Assembly: GCF_013694105.1 (NCBI RefSeq)
Contig: NZ_JACEFG010000001.1
Span: 1 to 64,000, forward strand
From: Halobacillus locisalis
Lineage (GTDB): Bacteria > Bacillota > Bacilli > Bacillales > Halobacillaceae
Direction: 5' to 3'
Length of the DNA stretch: 64,000 nt
The notes below the pieces were generated by a model. The model worked only from the letters and a program-made list of their open reading frames with translations. It was not told the DNA's origin and searched no databases. The position numbers were made by a program, and so were the translations under genes. This document shows positions 1 to 9,350 of the stretch, in pieces; position 1 is the first letter of the stretch, and each line of letters starts with the position of its first letter.

Positions 1-122
1 AGATGAGATTTCCCTTTGCTTTAAGCAAATAAGATCCCTCAGAGACGATGAGGTTGATAGGTCCGAGGTGGAAGCGTGGTGACACGTGGAGCTGACGGAT
101 ACTAATGGATCGATGACTTATC
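1..122 (+). rRNA. 23S ribosomal RNA, 3' end (partial)
   Basis: The first ~120 bases match the conserved 3' terminal domain of bacterial 23S rRNA, including the stretch GTGGAAGCGTGGTGACACG and the closing ACTAATGGATCGATGACTTA. The gene starts outside the window. The exact 3' end is estimated by likeness to the B. subtilis 23S end and may be off by a few bases. A 5S gene follows about 77 bases on, with no tRNA between. Confidence 0.95.
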
Positions 123-199
123 TATCTTGAAAAGATGTTCGTTTCGATGTTGATGATACTCTTATCCAGTTTTGAAGGTTTACTTAAAACCTTATATGA

Positions 200-314
200 T
201 GTGGTGGTGAAGGCGAAGAGGTCACACCTGTTCCCATGCCGAACACAGCAGTTAAGCTCTTCAGCGCCGATGGTAGTCGGGTTTACCCCCGTGAGAGTAG
301 GACGCCGCCACGTC
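200..314 (+). rRNA. 5S ribosomal RNA
   Basis: The conserved 5S core GAAGAGGTCACACCTGTTCC is present, followed by CATGCCGAACACAGCAGTTA, AGCTCTTCAGCGCCGATGGT and GTGAGAGTAGGACGCCGCCA. The ends (GTGGTGG and CCGCCAC) pair to form the closing helix. Length is about 115 nt, typical for Bacillaceae. It is the last gene of the rRNA operon, followed by a terminator. Ends are accurate to a few bases. Confidence 0.95.
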
Positions 315-320
315 AATGTT

Positions 321-354
321 AAAACCTTTAGGAGATTACCCTAAAGGTTTTTTT
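321..354 (+). terminator. Rho-independent terminator of the rRNA operon
   Basis: AAAACCTTTAG and CTAAAGGTTTT form an 11 bp stem around a short loop, followed by a T-run. It lies directly after 5S. The following ~220 bases up to 576 hold no recognisable gene, only an RBS-like GAGAGG at 561-566. Confidence 0.85.
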
Positions 355-576
355 GTACGCACCTAGAAAATATCAGCGTGTGATGCAGGAGTCAACTAGC
401 CATATTAGGTACTACACCTTTGTGCGTAGCCACTTCATATAGAGAAGCTACATTATATGGTCTCAATCTATTATAAGTGAAGCACGTTGGTTTTTGATCC
501 ATGGCCTATAGTTTGCGTGTATATTCCAAAGGGTATCTTATATTATGTACAATTGTCTTAGAGAGGATGAATGCGT

Positions 577-846
577 ATGGCAACGCTAGAAAGAAAAAGA
601 GATACATACTGGAATTGGAAGTATGCCATCATGATTATTTTTATTCCAATCGGTTTTTACTTAGTATCCCTTCGTGAAGACATTTCACCAATTCAACATA
701 TCAGTTACATAGCCATTATTCTTTGGTTAGCGGGAGTTGGAGTTTTTGGTGTGACCCACCGTTACCAACCATTACGAGTGTATGGATATTTGTATCTAAC
801 AGGTAGTGTATTATTCGCTTATTTGGGACTAGTGTTCATCTGGTAA
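577..846 (+). CDS. Small hydrophobic membrane protein of unknown function
   Basis: I do not recognise this family. The 89-residue product has a short basic N-terminus (MATLERKRD) and then three predicted membrane segments, about residues 14-32, 45-62 and 70-88, ending at the last helix. ATG 577 is preferred because GAGAGG (561-566) lies 10 nt upstream; ATG 571, two codons earlier, would sit only 4 nt from it. The gene stands alone between the rRNA operon and another small gene. The codons look like those of its neighbours. Small polytopic proteins like this are common in Bacillaceae and usually uncharacterised. Confidence 0.7.
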   Translation: MATLERKRDTYWNWKYAIMIIFIPIGFYLVSLREDISPIQHISYIAIILWLAGVGVFGVTHRYQPLRVYGYLYLTGSVLFAYLGLVFIW

Positions 847-891
847 AAGGTTGCCGAACTGTGAAATTCTCGTTATAATAAAAGCGAATAT

Positions 892-1149
892 ATGTTCGGA
901 GGGATTGGTATTAAACTTGTACGTTGGAGCTATTCTGGAAGAAAGATGGTCAGAGGCTATTTTGATAAATTCCCTTACTCTACCTTTTATTTTCGTAGGA
1001 TACGCAGATTCTACATCATGTACACTTTGGATTGGCACTCAGAAGATCCAGAAGTTAGTCCAGAAGACCGTGATGTTATGCAATCCTTGATAAATGAAGA
1101 ATTAGGAAGAGAAAAAGAATATAAACAAAGAAAATCGAGAAGCATTTAG
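892..1149 (+). CDS. Small basic hypothetical protein, start codon uncertain
   Basis: Not recognised. The frame encodes up to 85 residues: a basic aromatic N-terminal half (RRIRRF) and a hydrophilic acidic-then-basic C-terminal half (DWHSEDPEVSPEDRD, then a Lys/Arg-rich end). ATG 892 has no upstream RBS. A strong GGAGGG (898-903) lies inside the frame and would fit an in-frame ATT at 910 (spacing 6), giving a 79-residue protein with a rare start. An overlapping frame with TTG at 905 sits too close to that RBS. The stop codon lies in the loop of the terminator shared with the convergent gene. Coding is supported by composition, not by recognition. Confidence 0.55.
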   Translation: MFGGIGIKLVRWSYSGRKMVRGYFDKFPYSTFYFRRIRRFYIMYTLDWHSEDPEVSPEDRDVMQSLINEELGREKEYKQRKSRSI

Positions 1150-1167
1150 TGCTTCTCGATTTTTATA
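1131..1167. terminator. Bidirectional terminator with both stop codons in its loop
   Basis: The stem CGAGAAGCA / TGCTTCTCG is flanked by an A-run on the left and a T-run on the right, so it can act on both strands. The plus-strand stop (TAG 1147-1149) and the minus-strand stop (TAA 1146-1148) both fall in the few-base loop. Confidence 0.85.
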
Positions 1168-1589
1168 TAGGAGATGATATGGGGCCCAATGGGTGGAATA
1201 TCAAATACCTCTCCTGCTTTAATAAAACCTAATTGGTCATAGTATCCTTGGGCACTAGTCCGGGCATTACACCAAAGATAATCCACGTTTAAGGATCGCA
1301 ACCTATCTAGTGCTTTGTGAATAACCATTGTTCCTGCACCTTTACCTTGGTCCTCCGGCTTCGTAGCCATTCCTCTTAGTCGGTACTGGACGCCTCTTGG
1401 AACTTCAGTATGCGTTTCACGATAGAAAGAGCCAATACTAATTAACTCGTCCTGATCATAAACACCAAGGTGGAAACTCGCTTGGTGCGAGTCGTTTGGA
1501 TAATAACAGGCTTCTCTCGTTTGATTCGGACGAAGAATGGTATGACGTAATGAGATAGTATCTTTTGCTTTTATGCGTTTCACTTCCAT
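1146..1589 (-). CDS. GNAT family N-acetyltransferase
   Basis: This is a 147-residue single-domain GNAT protein. The acetyl-CoA pyrophosphate-binding loop is seen as the segment GMATKPEDQGKGAGTMVIHKA, of which QGKGAG fits the Q/RxxGxG/A signature. It is followed by the usual C-terminal beta-alpha-beta unit (LWCNARTSAQGYYDQLGF). The substrate cannot be told. ATG 1589 is chosen because GGGGGGAG lies just upstream; an earlier in-frame start at 1625 would run into the preceding ytfP-like gene. It follows that gene by 17 nt on the same strand, so the two are probably co-transcribed. Confidence 0.85.
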   Translation of the reverse strand: MEVKRIKAKDTISLRHTILRPNQTREACYYPNDSHQASFHLGVYDQDELISIGSFYRETHTEVPRGVQYRLRGMATKPEDQGKGAGTMVIHKALDRLRSLNVDYLWCNARTSAQGYYDQLGFIKAGEVFDIPPIGPHIISYIKIEKH

Positions 1590-1606
1590 ATCAGCACTCC
1601 CCCCGT

Positions 1607-2866
1607 TTATCCCATTGATTCCCACGCAGCATGCATCCCGGCTACTCTTCCCGTGACCATAGCGGAGGTAATATTATATCCCCCTGTATATCCATGAATA
1701 TCAAGGATTTCTCCGCAAAAATATAAACCATGCATTAATTTTGACTGCATTGTGTTCGGGATGATTTCTTTAATAGAAACGCCACCGCCTGTAACAAATG
1801 CTTTTTCAATCGGCTGACTATCATGAATAGTTACATGAAATTGCTTCAAATAACTTACAAAGTCCGATAATTTGGCATTTGAGATATTGGCTGCTTTATC
1901 TTCGTGAGTTATCTCAACCAGTTCTAATAAGTGATCGAGTAAACGTTCAGGTACAATACCTTTTACTACATTGCGAAATGCTTTCTTAGATTGTTCTTTT
2001 GCATCTTTTTGAATGCGCTCATAAAGGTCATGTTGCTTTTCATCAGGGATACAATCGATTTCAATTGTGACAGGTCTATGCCCTTTCATGAATTCTTTGA
2101 CGACATACTGAGAACATCTAAGGATAGCTGGTCCTGACAGTCCAAAGTGTGTAAATAACATGTCCATCTTGTGTGTTACGATTCGTTTTCCTTTTTGATT
2201 TAGAACGGATACATCCACGTCTCTTAAGGATAGGCCCTGAAGCGTTTTATTCTTAATGAATGCATCATTAGAAAGTAAGGGAACTTCAGTAGGGAATAAT
2301 TCTGTTATCGTGTGCCCAGCTTTCTTAGCCCAGGCGTACCCGTCTCCGGTACTTCCAGTGTAAGGCACTGCTTTACCTCCCACGGCGAGAACTACAGACT
2401 TCGTGTACAGCTTTTCACCTGATTTAAGGATGATTTCATGGTCATTTTCCCCGTAATGAATGGCTTCGACGGGGGTGGATTTTCGGATTTCTACGTCAAG
2501 GTTCTCTAACTGATCGAGGAGTGCTTGAACGACATCTTTTGCTTTGTTACTGACCGGAAACATCCGTCCGTGGTCTTCTTCCTTTAAACCGACTCCGAGA
2601 CCTTCAAAGAAATCGATAATGTCATAGTTGTTGAACACAGAAAATGGGCTATACAAAAACTTCCCGTTTCCTGGAATGTGTTTGATCACTTCTTCTTCTG
2701 GAAGTCGGTTGGTGACATTGCACCGTCCTCCCCCAGAAATGGCTAGCTTTGTACCTAGCTTCTTTCCTTTATCTATGAGAAGGGTCTTGACGCCTTGTTC
2801 GGCAGCAGCAATCGCCGCCATTAAACCAGACGGTCCGCCTCCTATAACTGTAACTTGATAGGTCAT
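1607..2866 (-). CDS. ytfP: NAD(P)/FAD-dependent oxidoreductase, YtfP/HI0933 family
   Basis: A 419-residue flavoprotein of the HI0933/BaiN-like family. The N-terminal dinucleotide-binding motif is [12 protein letters not shown] (GxGxxG), followed at about residues 42-54 by the family hallmark [14 protein letters not shown] second conserved block near the C-terminus ([19 protein letters not shown]) closes the FAD site. The physiological substrate is not known. ATG 2866 is chosen for AAGGAAG 6-7 nt upstream, discarding an 11-residue extension. It is divergent from ytgP, the same pairing I recall in B. subtilis. A GNAT gene follows on the same strand. Confidence 0.9.
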   Translation of the reverse strand: MTYQVTVIGGGPSGLMAAIAAAEQGVKTLLIDKGKKLGTKLAISGGGRCNVTNRLPEEEVIKHIPGNGKFLYSPFSVFNNYDIIDFFEGLGVGLKEEDHGRMFPVSNKAKDVVQALLDQLENLDVEIRKSTPVEAIHYGENDHEIILKSGEKLYTKSVVLAVGGKAVPYTGSTGDGYAWAKKAGHTITELFPTEVPLLSNDAFIKNKTLQGLSLRDVDVSVLNQKGKRIVTHKMDMLFTHFGLSGPAILRCSQYVVKEFMKGHRPVTIEIDCIPDEKQHDLYERIQKDAKEQSKKAFRNVVKGIVPERLLDHLLELVEITHEDKAANISNAKLSDFVSYLKQFHVTIHDSQPIEKAFVTGGGVSIKEIIPNTMQSKLMHGLYFCGEILDIHGYTGGYNITSAMVTGRVAGMHAAWESMG

Positions 2867-2970
2867 GGTGTACTTCCTTTCTTTTTTCCGTTCATTCATT
2901 GTTTTCCCTTTATCTATGATAAAATAGATGAGGTCGATTCTACAATCAAATTGAAGGTGAATAAATAAAT

Positions 2971-4575
2971 ATGTCGAAGATTTTAAAAGGTACGCTGTTG
3001 CTGACTGCTGGAACTTTTTTGTCTAAGTTCCTTGGTATGATTTATACGGTTCCGTTTGAAAACATTGTTGGCTCATACGGAACAGATCTCTTTTCAAAAG
3101 CCTATGTCCCTTACAGCATTCTATTAAGCTTATCCAGCATGGGAGTTCCTGTAGCTGTTTCCAAGTTTGTCTCCAAATATAATGCATTAGAGGATTATGA
3201 AACAGGAAGGAAAATGCTGAGGGCCGGAATGATTCTCTTATCCCTAACAGGTGTTCTAGCCTTCTTCATCCTTTATTTCTCAGCAGGTCAAGTGGCCGCT
3301 TGGACGGTTGGTGCTGATTCAGAACAACTGGGTGAAGTGACCATGGTCATTCAAATGGTGAGCTTTGCCCTATTGGTCATTCCTCCCATGAGTATTACGA
3401 GAGGTTTCTTCCAAGGTCACGAGTCGATGGCTCCGACAGCAGTTTCACAAGTCGTAGAACAAATTGTAAGGATCGTTTTCTTATTGGCGTCCGTCTTTAT
3501 TATTGTACAAGTCATGCAAGGACCGATTCCTAGAGCGATTGGTTATGCAACTTTTGCTGCATTCGTAGGGGGCGTTGCGTCTTGTTTGGTCCTTTATATT
3601 TATTGGAGACGACGCAAACCTTACCTCGATCGTCAGTTAGCCAATCAAGAATATACGTACGGTTTATCGAATCAGGAGATGTTCAAAGAGTTATTCACTT
3701 ATGCCGGTCCTTTTATTCTAGTCGGTATTGCGACTCCATTATACCAGCTTGTTGACCAATTTACGTTAGAAAAAGCAATCGAGGCGGCAGGATATGGGTA
3801 TAACAATGAGTTTTCAACGATTAACTTCTTAAGTCATAAATTGGTGATGATTCCTGTTACCTTAGGACTTGGTCTTTCATTAGCTTTATTACCGGCAATC
3901 ACTCAATCTTATACGAAACAAAATACTAATCAGTTGAATCGACAAATCAACCAAGCTTTACAAATCGTCGCACTTCTCATCATCCCTGCCGTTGTTGGTC
4001 TTGGTGCGGTTGCGATGGATGCTTATGCAACATTCTATGGAACAGAGGATCTAGACCTTCGTGGAAGCCTTCTCAGGTGGTATGCTCCAGTAGGGCTCTC
4101 ATTGGCGCTTTACACGGTTACTTCATCCATATTGCAAGGAATTAACAGGCAAAACTTTGCCGTAATCAGTCTAGGTACAGGTATTCTACTGAAAATTGCC
4201 TTTAACTGGTGGTTCATTCAATTATTTGGAGCTAAGGGTGCAATCATTGCAACAGGTCTCGGCGTGACGGCTGCTGTTTGCTTAAACTTTTGGAGAATTT
4301 TCACTGCTATCTCATTCGATTACAAACCATTGTTTAAACGCACGTTGCTCATATTAATCTTAACGACGGTTATGGCCGTTACCGTTATATTAGTACGCTT
4401 TGCTCTCCTATATATATTTGATCCAGGAGACAAGCGCTTAGATTCATTGTTTGTATTAATTCTTAGCATAGGTGTAGGTGGGATTGTCTACGGTTGGTTA
4501 GCATACCAGACAACCTTACTCGAACGTGTCCTAGGAGGACGGGTTCGTGTACTAGATAAATTTCTAAAACGTTAA
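2971..4575 (+). CDS. ytgP: Lipid II flippase homologue, MurJ-like YtgP (MOP superfamily)
   Basis: A 534-residue polytopic membrane protein with about 14 hydrophobic segments and the polysaccharide-biosynthesis/MATE-type fold. Recognisable stretches include [17 protein letters not shown] at the N-terminus and [19 protein letters not shown] in the middle. In B. subtilis YtgP works as a MurJ-type lipid II flippase that moves the peptidoglycan precursor across the membrane; this function is carried over by likeness. GAAGGTGA lies about 11 nt before the ATG. It is followed after 17 nt by the pseudouridine synthase gene, so the two probably form an operon. Confidence 0.9.
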   Translation: MSKILKGTLLLTAGTFLSKFLGMIYTVPFENIVGSYGTDLFSKAYVPYSILLSLSSMGVPVAVSKFVSKYNALEDYETGRKMLRAGMILLSLTGVLAFFILYFSAGQVAAWTVGADSEQLGEVTMVIQMVSFALLVIPPMSITRGFFQGHESMAPTAVSQVVEQIVRIVFLLASVFIIVQVMQGPIPRAIGYATFAAFVGGVASCLVLYIYWRRRKPYLDRQLANQEYTYGLSNQEMFKELFTYAGPFILVGIATPLYQLVDQFTLEKAIEAAGYGYNNEFSTINFLSHKLVMIPVTLGLGLSLALLPAITQSYTKQNTNQLNRQINQALQIVALLIIPAVVGLGAVAMDAYATFYGTEDLDLRGSLLRWYAPVGLSLALYTVTSSILQGINRQNFAVISLGTGILLKIAFNWWFIQLFGAKGAIIATGLGVTAAVCLNFWRIFTAISFDYKPLFKRTLLILILTTVMAVTVILVRFALLYIFDPGDKRLDSLFVLILSIGVGGIVYGWLAYQTTLLERVLGGRVRVLDKFLKR

Positions 4576-4592
4576 AAAATGGAGGGATTTAC

Positions 4593-5318
4593 GTGCGAAT
4601 CGATAAATTGTTAGCTAACATGGGTTACGGGACGAGAAAAGAAGTGAAAACTCTGCTTAAAGGTGGAAACGTAAGGGTCAATGGCCAAGCTGAGAAAAGC
4701 CCAAAAACCCACGTAGATCCTGATGAGGATTCTGTCACGGTCATGGGGGAAGAAGTCGAATATCGTGAGTTCATTTATTTAATGATGAACAAACCTGGTG
4801 ATTTGATTTCGGCCACTGAGGATGCTCATGAAACAACAGTCATTGATATTTTGCAACCAGAAGATCATGTATTTGATCCTTTTCCAGTCGGAAGATTAGA
4901 TAAAGATACGGAAGGCTTGTTACTCATAACCAATGATGGTCAACTTGCTCACAAATTGACATCCCCTAAGAAAAAAGTAGGGAAGACCTATTACGCTATC
5001 ATCGATGGGAAAGTGACCGAAGAGGATGTTGTGAAGTTTTCAAACGGAGTGACGCTGGATGATGGGTATCATACGAAGCCGGGGGAGCTTACAATCCTCA
5101 AGTCCGGTGAGGAATCCGAAATTGAACTGACCATCACAGAAGGCAAGTTTCACCAAGTCAAGCGAATGTTCGAATCTGTAAATAAATCAGTTATCTATTT
5201 AAAGCGAATCAAAATGGGGGTACTAGAACTCGATCCTGAACTAGAGTTAGGAGAGTACCGCGAGTTGACCGATGAAGAAATCGAATATTTGTTGTCCACA
5301 ACAGGAACAGATGAATAA
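4593..5318 (+). CDS. rsuA: 16S rRNA pseudouridine synthase, RsuA family (YtzG)
   Basis: The 241-residue protein starts at GTG 4593 with GGAGGG upstream. An N-terminal S4 RNA-binding domain (MRIDKLLANMGYGTRKEV) is followed by the RsuA/RluB catalytic domain with GRLDKDTEGLLLITNDG, which contains the catalytic Asp. RsuA isomerises U516 in the 16S rRNA (E. coli numbering); members of this family can differ in target, so the exact uridine is inferred. The length is normal. It lies 17 nt after ytgP and ends just before a hairpin shared with the convergent ytzE-like gene. Confidence 0.88.
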   Translation: MRIDKLLANMGYGTRKEVKTLLKGGNVRVNGQAEKSPKTHVDPDEDSVTVMGEEVEYREFIYLMMNKPGDLISATEDAHETTVIDILQPEDHVFDPFPVGRLDKDTEGLLLITNDGQLAHKLTSPKKKVGKTYYAIIDGKVTEEDVVKFSNGVTLDDGYHTKPGELTILKSGEESEIELTITEGKFHQVKRMFESVNKSVIYLKRIKMGVLELDPELELGEYRELTDEEIEYLLSTTGTDE

Positions 5319-5352
5319 AAAAAACACCCGGACTTATGTCCGGGTGACTTTA
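5317..5352. terminator. Bidirectional terminator between rsuA and ytzE
   Basis: CACCCGGAC / GTCCGGGTG is a 9 bp GC-rich stem with loop TTAT. A run of eight A on its left becomes the T-run for the minus strand; the plus-strand tail is weaker (ACTTTA). Confidence 0.8.
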
Positions 5353-5364
5353 AAATAAGGTCAA

Positions 5365-5583
5365 TTAAGAAATTTTCACTTTCTTCTCAGTAATGGTCCA
5401 CTTTCCACGGTTAGGACTCGAAACAAGCCCGTTATATTCCAGAATACTTAAATCCCTTTGCATAGTTCGGTCTGTAATACCGAATTCTTCTGCTAACTCG
5501 TTCGTTGTCACTGTTCCGACTTTTTTAATGTAAATATAAACAGCTTTAATTCGGTTGAGCATACGGGAAGATGGATGATTCAA
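5365..5583 (-). CDS. ytzE: DeoR-type helix-turn-helix regulator, YtzE-like
   Basis: A 72-residue protein made only of a winged helix-turn-helix of DeoR type: TVTTNELAEEFGITDRTMQRDLSILE contains the recognition helix. It lacks the sugar-binding sensor domain of full-length DeoR proteins, as does YtzE of B. subtilis. The start is TTG 5583, supported by AAGGAG 8 nt upstream. Its targets are unknown. It lies between rsuA (convergent) and the K+ channel gene (divergent), and a basic C-terminus (TEKKVKIS) ends the wing. Confidence 0.82.
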   Translation of the reverse strand: MNHPSSRMLNRIKAVYIYIKKVGTVTTNELAEEFGITDRTMQRDLSILEYNGLVSSPNRGKWTITEKKVKIS

Positions 5584-5739
5584 AAAACCACTCCTTATTC
5601 GTCTTGGAAATTGTGGTGCTAGTGTTCCTTTGAAGTTGCTTTCATTCTACAATAACGTTTGACCCTGCGCTACAAATACGCCGTTATTTTACAGACTATT
5701 CACCAAATTTACGAAATATTAAAAACTAGGGGGCTATTT

Positions 5740-6765
5740 ATGGTTCTTTTTAGAAAATTTTTCTTGAAATTAGTGAAAGTGAGTAACTATGTTTTATTTC
5801 TTTCTAGCGCCATGTTGATCGTCTTATCCACTATTTTGATCGTCCTGGTGGAAAATGATACATTTCCAACCCTTTTTGATGGCTTCTGGTGGGTGATGAC
5901 CACCGTAACTACCGTTGGTTACGGGGACTATTACCCCGTATCCGTCGCCGGTAGGATTATCGCTATTTTCTTATATGTGTTTGGAATTGGATTAATCGGT
6001 GTGGTGATCGGGAAAATCATAGATGGACTTGCCATTTTTAGAAAAAAAAGAGTGGAAGGTGATATTGTGTATAAAGGATCTCAACATTTTATGATCATCG
6101 GATGGTCTCAAAAGGCTCATTTTGCTATTAAAGAGATTGTTGAAACGAACCCAGAAGTAGAGATTGTGATCATTGATCAATTGAAGGAAGCCCCAGTGCT
6201 GAGTGAAAATATCCATTACATAAAAGGGGACGGTGCGGATGTCGAGACATTGCAAAAAGCAAATGTTAATGAAGCACGGGCTGTTCTGATCTTCGCTGAT
6301 GACCGGATGCAAAACGATCAGATGACCGATGGAAAAACATTGCTGATTGCTTCTTCCATTGAATCTGTAGCACCAAAAGTCCATACGATCGTCGAGATCA
6401 TGGAAGAGAAACATATTCATAATTTCAAACATATCAACATCGACGAGTTTATCATCTCGAATGAAACCATCTCTTCGTTAGCTGTCCGTTCAGCATTCAG
6501 AAAAGGCGTTTCAGAAATATACGGGCAATTGTTGAGGAGATCGGTTGGTGAAGATCTTTATCACATCCCTCTTAGGAAAGAGTGGAAGACGTATAGAGAT
6601 GCATTTCAATCCTTATTAAGCGAAGGGGCGACTCTGATTGCTGATCGAAACGACCTATCTATCAATCGGAAATTAGATGAATCCATTCCGGTGTCAGCAG
6701 AACTATATGCGGTTTGTGATCGTTCCACTTACGAAGAAATAGTGAAGGGAGCCAATTTAACATGA
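5740..6765 (+). CDS. Potassium channel with RCK/TrkA-N domain
   Basis: A 341-residue two-helix K+ channel. TM1 is about residues 14-34, the pore loop carries the selectivity filter [12 protein letters not shown]2 follows ([19 protein letters not shown]), and then a cytoplasmic Rossmann-type RCK/TrkA-N domain begins at about residue 110 ([17 protein letters not shown]). The architecture resembles B. subtilis YugO and MthK. ATG 5740 has TAGGGGG 6 nt upstream; an earlier TTG at 5659 has none. The stop overlaps the pepV start (ATGA), so the two are translationally coupled. A role in ion balance in a salt-rich habitat is inference. Confidence 0.88.
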   Translation: MVLFRKFFLKLVKVSNYVLFLSSAMLIVLSTILIVLVENDTFPTLFDGFWWVMTTVTTVGYGDYYPVSVAGRIIAIFLYVFGIGLIGVVIGKIIDGLAIFRKKRVEGDIVYKGSQHFMIIGWSQKAHFAIKEIVETNPEVEIVIIDQLKEAPVLSENIHYIKGDGADVETLQKANVNEARAVLIFADDRMQNDQMTDGKTLLIASSIESVAPKVHTIVEIMEEKHIHNFKHINIDEFIISNETISSLAVRSAFRKGVSEIYGQLLRRSVGEDLYHIPLRKEWKTYRDAFQSLLSEGATLIADRNDLSINRKLDESIPVSAELYAVCDRSTYEEIVKGANLT

Positions 6766-8141
6766 ATTTTAAAAACTTAAGTGAGCAATATCAAGAAGAA
6801 TTTTTAAAAAAGGCAAGTCGCCTACTTTCTATTCAAAGTGTTTACGAAGAGAGTGAAACGTACCCTTATGGTGAGGCTATTGATCAAGCTTTGCAAGAAA
6901 TGCTATCTATAGGGAAAGAAGATGGGTTTGCTACGAAAAATGTGGACGGACAAGCTGGACATATTGAATATGGAGAAGGGGAAGAGATTCTCGGCATCCT
7001 TGGCCACTTGGATGTTGTCCCTGCAGGAAATGGATGGTCTACACCACCGTTTGAACCGACGGTCATTGATGGAAAACTTTATGGCCGTGGAGCCCAAGAT
7101 GACAAAGGGCCAGTCATGGCAGCTTATATCGCTATGAAACTATTGAAGGATCAAGGCTTTAAACCTAACAAACGAGTAAGACTGATTGTCGGTACGGATG
7201 AAGAGAGGGATTGGCAGGGAATCGAACACTATTTCGCCAAAGAAGAAATGCCTAAATTCGGTTTTACACCGGATGCCTCTTTCCCTGTCATCCATGCAGA
7301 GAAAGGGTTGTTAGATGCGTATATAACTTGTACTCTTCCTAATGATGAAAAGGCCCTCGTCACTATTCAGAACCTTAAAGCAGGTGGTCGCTTGAATATG
7401 GTTCCAGATGAAGCGACAACGGTACTCATCTCTGATTACAATTTATATGAAGGATTCGATCAATTCTTGAAGGAAAAACAGCTGGATGGCCATATCGAGA
7501 ATTTAGGCAATCAATATAAGCTGACGATAGAAGGACACTCTGTCCATGCCAGCACACCAGAACAAGGTTCCAATGCCATCACTTCGCTACTGTCCTACTT
7601 GTGTACTCTTCCTACTGGAGAGTCCTGCCAAAAAACGTTGACAGAGATCAAAGAAGCGTTTGAGTCTACAGATGGAAGTGGCATGAAGATTGACCAATCT
7701 GATCAGGATTCTGGGGCGTTGACGTTGAACTTGGGGTCTTTACAGATTACGAAAGAGCAATCCTGTCAAGTCGGTTTCAATCTAAGATACCCTGTCACCT
7801 CAAATCATGAAGAGATTATCCAGAAGCTCGAACATTTTGCTGAACAGCTGAATGGAGAATTTAAAATCTATGATCATTTACAAGCTCTCTATCTTGAAAA
7901 AGATCACCCGTTCATTCAGACGTTACTTCGAGTATATAACGATGTAACGGGTGAAGAGGCAACCGCTAAATCGATGGGTGGGGCAACATATGCCCGGTCC
8001 TTGGAAGCGGGTGTAGCTTATGGAGCACTGTTCAACCACAGTCCCGATACCGCCCATCAAAAGGATGAGCATGTTCTCCTCTCAGATATGAAGAAAGCTA
8101 TTGAAATCTATGCCACCGCTATTTATGAACTAACGAAGTAA
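6762..8141 (+). CDS. pepV: Dipeptidase PepV, M20 metallopeptidase
   Basis: A 459-residue cytosolic zinc dipeptidase of the M20 family. Metal and catalytic motifs are visible: GHLDVVPAG (His and Asp), [11 protein letters not shown] (bridging Asp), GTDEERDW (catalytic Glu pair) and the C-terminal metal-binding His in [13 protein letters not shown]. The lid domain lies between, about residues 180-380. PepV releases amino acids from dipeptides. It starts inside the stop of the K+ channel gene (4-nt overlap), an unusual partner for a peptidase. Confidence 0.92.
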   Translation: MNFKNLSEQYQEEFLKKASRLLSIQSVYEESETYPYGEAIDQALQEMLSIGKEDGFATKNVDGQAGHIEYGEGEEILGILGHLDVVPAGNGWSTPPFEPTVIDGKLYGRGAQDDKGPVMAAYIAMKLLKDQGFKPNKRVRLIVGTDEERDWQGIEHYFAKEEMPKFGFTPDASFPVIHAEKGLLDAYITCTLPNDEKALVTIQNLKAGGRLNMVPDEATTVLISDYNLYEGFDQFLKEKQLDGHIENLGNQYKLTIEGHSVHASTPEQGSNAITSLLSYLCTLPTGESCQKTLTEIKEAFESTDGSGMKIDQSDQDSGALTLNLGSLQITKEQSCQVGFNLRYPVTSNHEEIIQKLEHFAEQLNGEFKIYDHLQALYLEKDHPFIQTLLRVYNDVTGEEATAKSMGGATYARSLEAGVAYGALFNHSPDTAHQKDEHVLLSDMKKAIEIYATAIYELTK

Positions 8142-8162
8142 GTAACAGAAAGGTCCGTTATT

Positions 8163-9350
8163 ATGGTTCAGTCATCTACAGAAAAAACGTATCGATTCAT
8201 TCAAGTGTTTTATTTCTTTTCGTTTTTCAGTTTCGGATCATTGTTTCCGCTTCTATCTGTTTATCTGGAAGAAGAAAAAGGGTTGAGTCATACACAAATT
8301 GGTCTAGTGATTGCTGCCCTTCCACTTGTGACAATCTTCATTCAACCGATTTGGGGTATGATCAGTGACTACACTAGACGACCGAAGCGGCTATTGATGG
8401 TCGCTTCGGTTGTTGCTTCCATTCTGGGTTTCTTCTATCCTATGCTTCAAGTGTTTCCGCTCTTGTTGGTCGGGATTATTTGTATCGCTCTATTTCAGTC
8501 CGGCATCGTACCTCTATCTGACAGTCTTTCTTTGAATTTTGTTCAACAAAACGGAAAAGAGTATGGCAATATCCGGCTATGGGGGGCGATTGGCTTTGCG
8601 GTATCGGTCTTTGTGTTAGGACGTGTAACGGAAGCGACCGGTTCCTTGAGTTGGATCTTCTACTTCTTTTCTACTGGCTTATTATTTGCTCTTTTATCTT
8701 TAGTTCATTTTCCTAAGCGGGCGGATGCTGTATCCACATCTTTTCGAGAGGGATTAAGTGTTTTGGTGAAGCAAAAGCCGTTCCTTTTATTTCTGCTGTC
8801 GAATTTCCTAGTATTTGGCCCAGTTCTGGCTAATAATTATTATTTTGGTACATTTATCTTATCCGTTGGTGGAACGTTATCCGGGGTAGGCGTTGCCTTT
8901 CTACTGGCAGCAGGAAGTGAGGCCCCTTTTATGAAGTTCGCCCAGCAAGTGATCAATCGCGTCGGTGTACTTCGTGTATTGATGTTCAGTTCTCTGGTCT
9001 CTGGTAGTCGTTGGTTGCTCTATTCATTTGAGCCTTCTAGTGAAGTTGTGTATGCGACGACTATAGTTCAAGGGATATCAGTCGGATTGTATATACCAGC
9101 TGCCCTCATTCTAGTACGTGAGCTTGCGCCGGATAATGTAAGAGCTACAGCTGTAGGTCTTTATTCTGCAGTAGGTAACGGGTTAGGTAATGCGTTTTTC
9201 ACTTTCCTAGGCGGAGTAGTTATTGATGTGTGGAGTGTGACGGGGATGTACAGCTTCTTTTCTATGATGACGTTTACGGGCATGGTTCTAGTGTACGTTG
9301 TCAGCCGCTGGATCAATCTGACGAATAGAGGAGTATTGTCAAATGAGTAA
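8163..9350 (+). CDS. MFS transporter
   Basis: A 395-residue major facilitator with 12 predicted membrane segments. The loop 2-3 signature is present as GMISDYTRRPKRLL, and the whole resembles the LacY-like/nucleoside-transporter branch of MFS (MFS_1_like) more than drug efflux pumps. The substrate cannot be read from the sequence. It begins 22 nt after pepV and overlaps the ThpR start by 8 nt, so it probably belongs to the same transcription unit. The ends and length are normal. Confidence 0.85.
   Translation: MVQSSTEKTYRFIQVFYFFSFFSFGSLFPLLSVYLEEEKGLSHTQIGLVIAALPLVTIFIQPIWGMISDYTRRPKRLLMVASVVASILGFFYPMLQVFPLLLVGIICIALFQSGIVPLSDSLSLNFVQQNGKEYGNIRLWGAIGFAVSVFVLGRVTEATGSLSWIFYFFSTGLLFALLSLVHFPKRADAVSTSFREGLSVLVKQKPFLLFLLSNFLVFGPVLANNYYFGTFILSVGGTLSGVGVAFLLAAGSEAPFMKFAQQVINRVGVLRVLMFSSLVSGSRWLLYSFEPSSEVVYATTIVQGISVGLYIPAALILVRELAPDNVRATAVGLYSAVGNGLGNAFFTFLGGVVIDVWSVTGMYSFFSMMTFTGMVLVYVVSRWINLTNRGVLSNE

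Noticed and set aside
1-360. tRNA genes after the rRNA operon
   Set aside because: No cloverleaf or GGTTCGAATCC-type T-arm is found before the terminator or in the next 220 nt.
905-1090. Overlapping frame with TTG start coding for a hydrophobic 60-residue peptide
   Set aside because: The TTG lies 1 nt from the RBS, and the other frame has better composition to the stop in the terminator.
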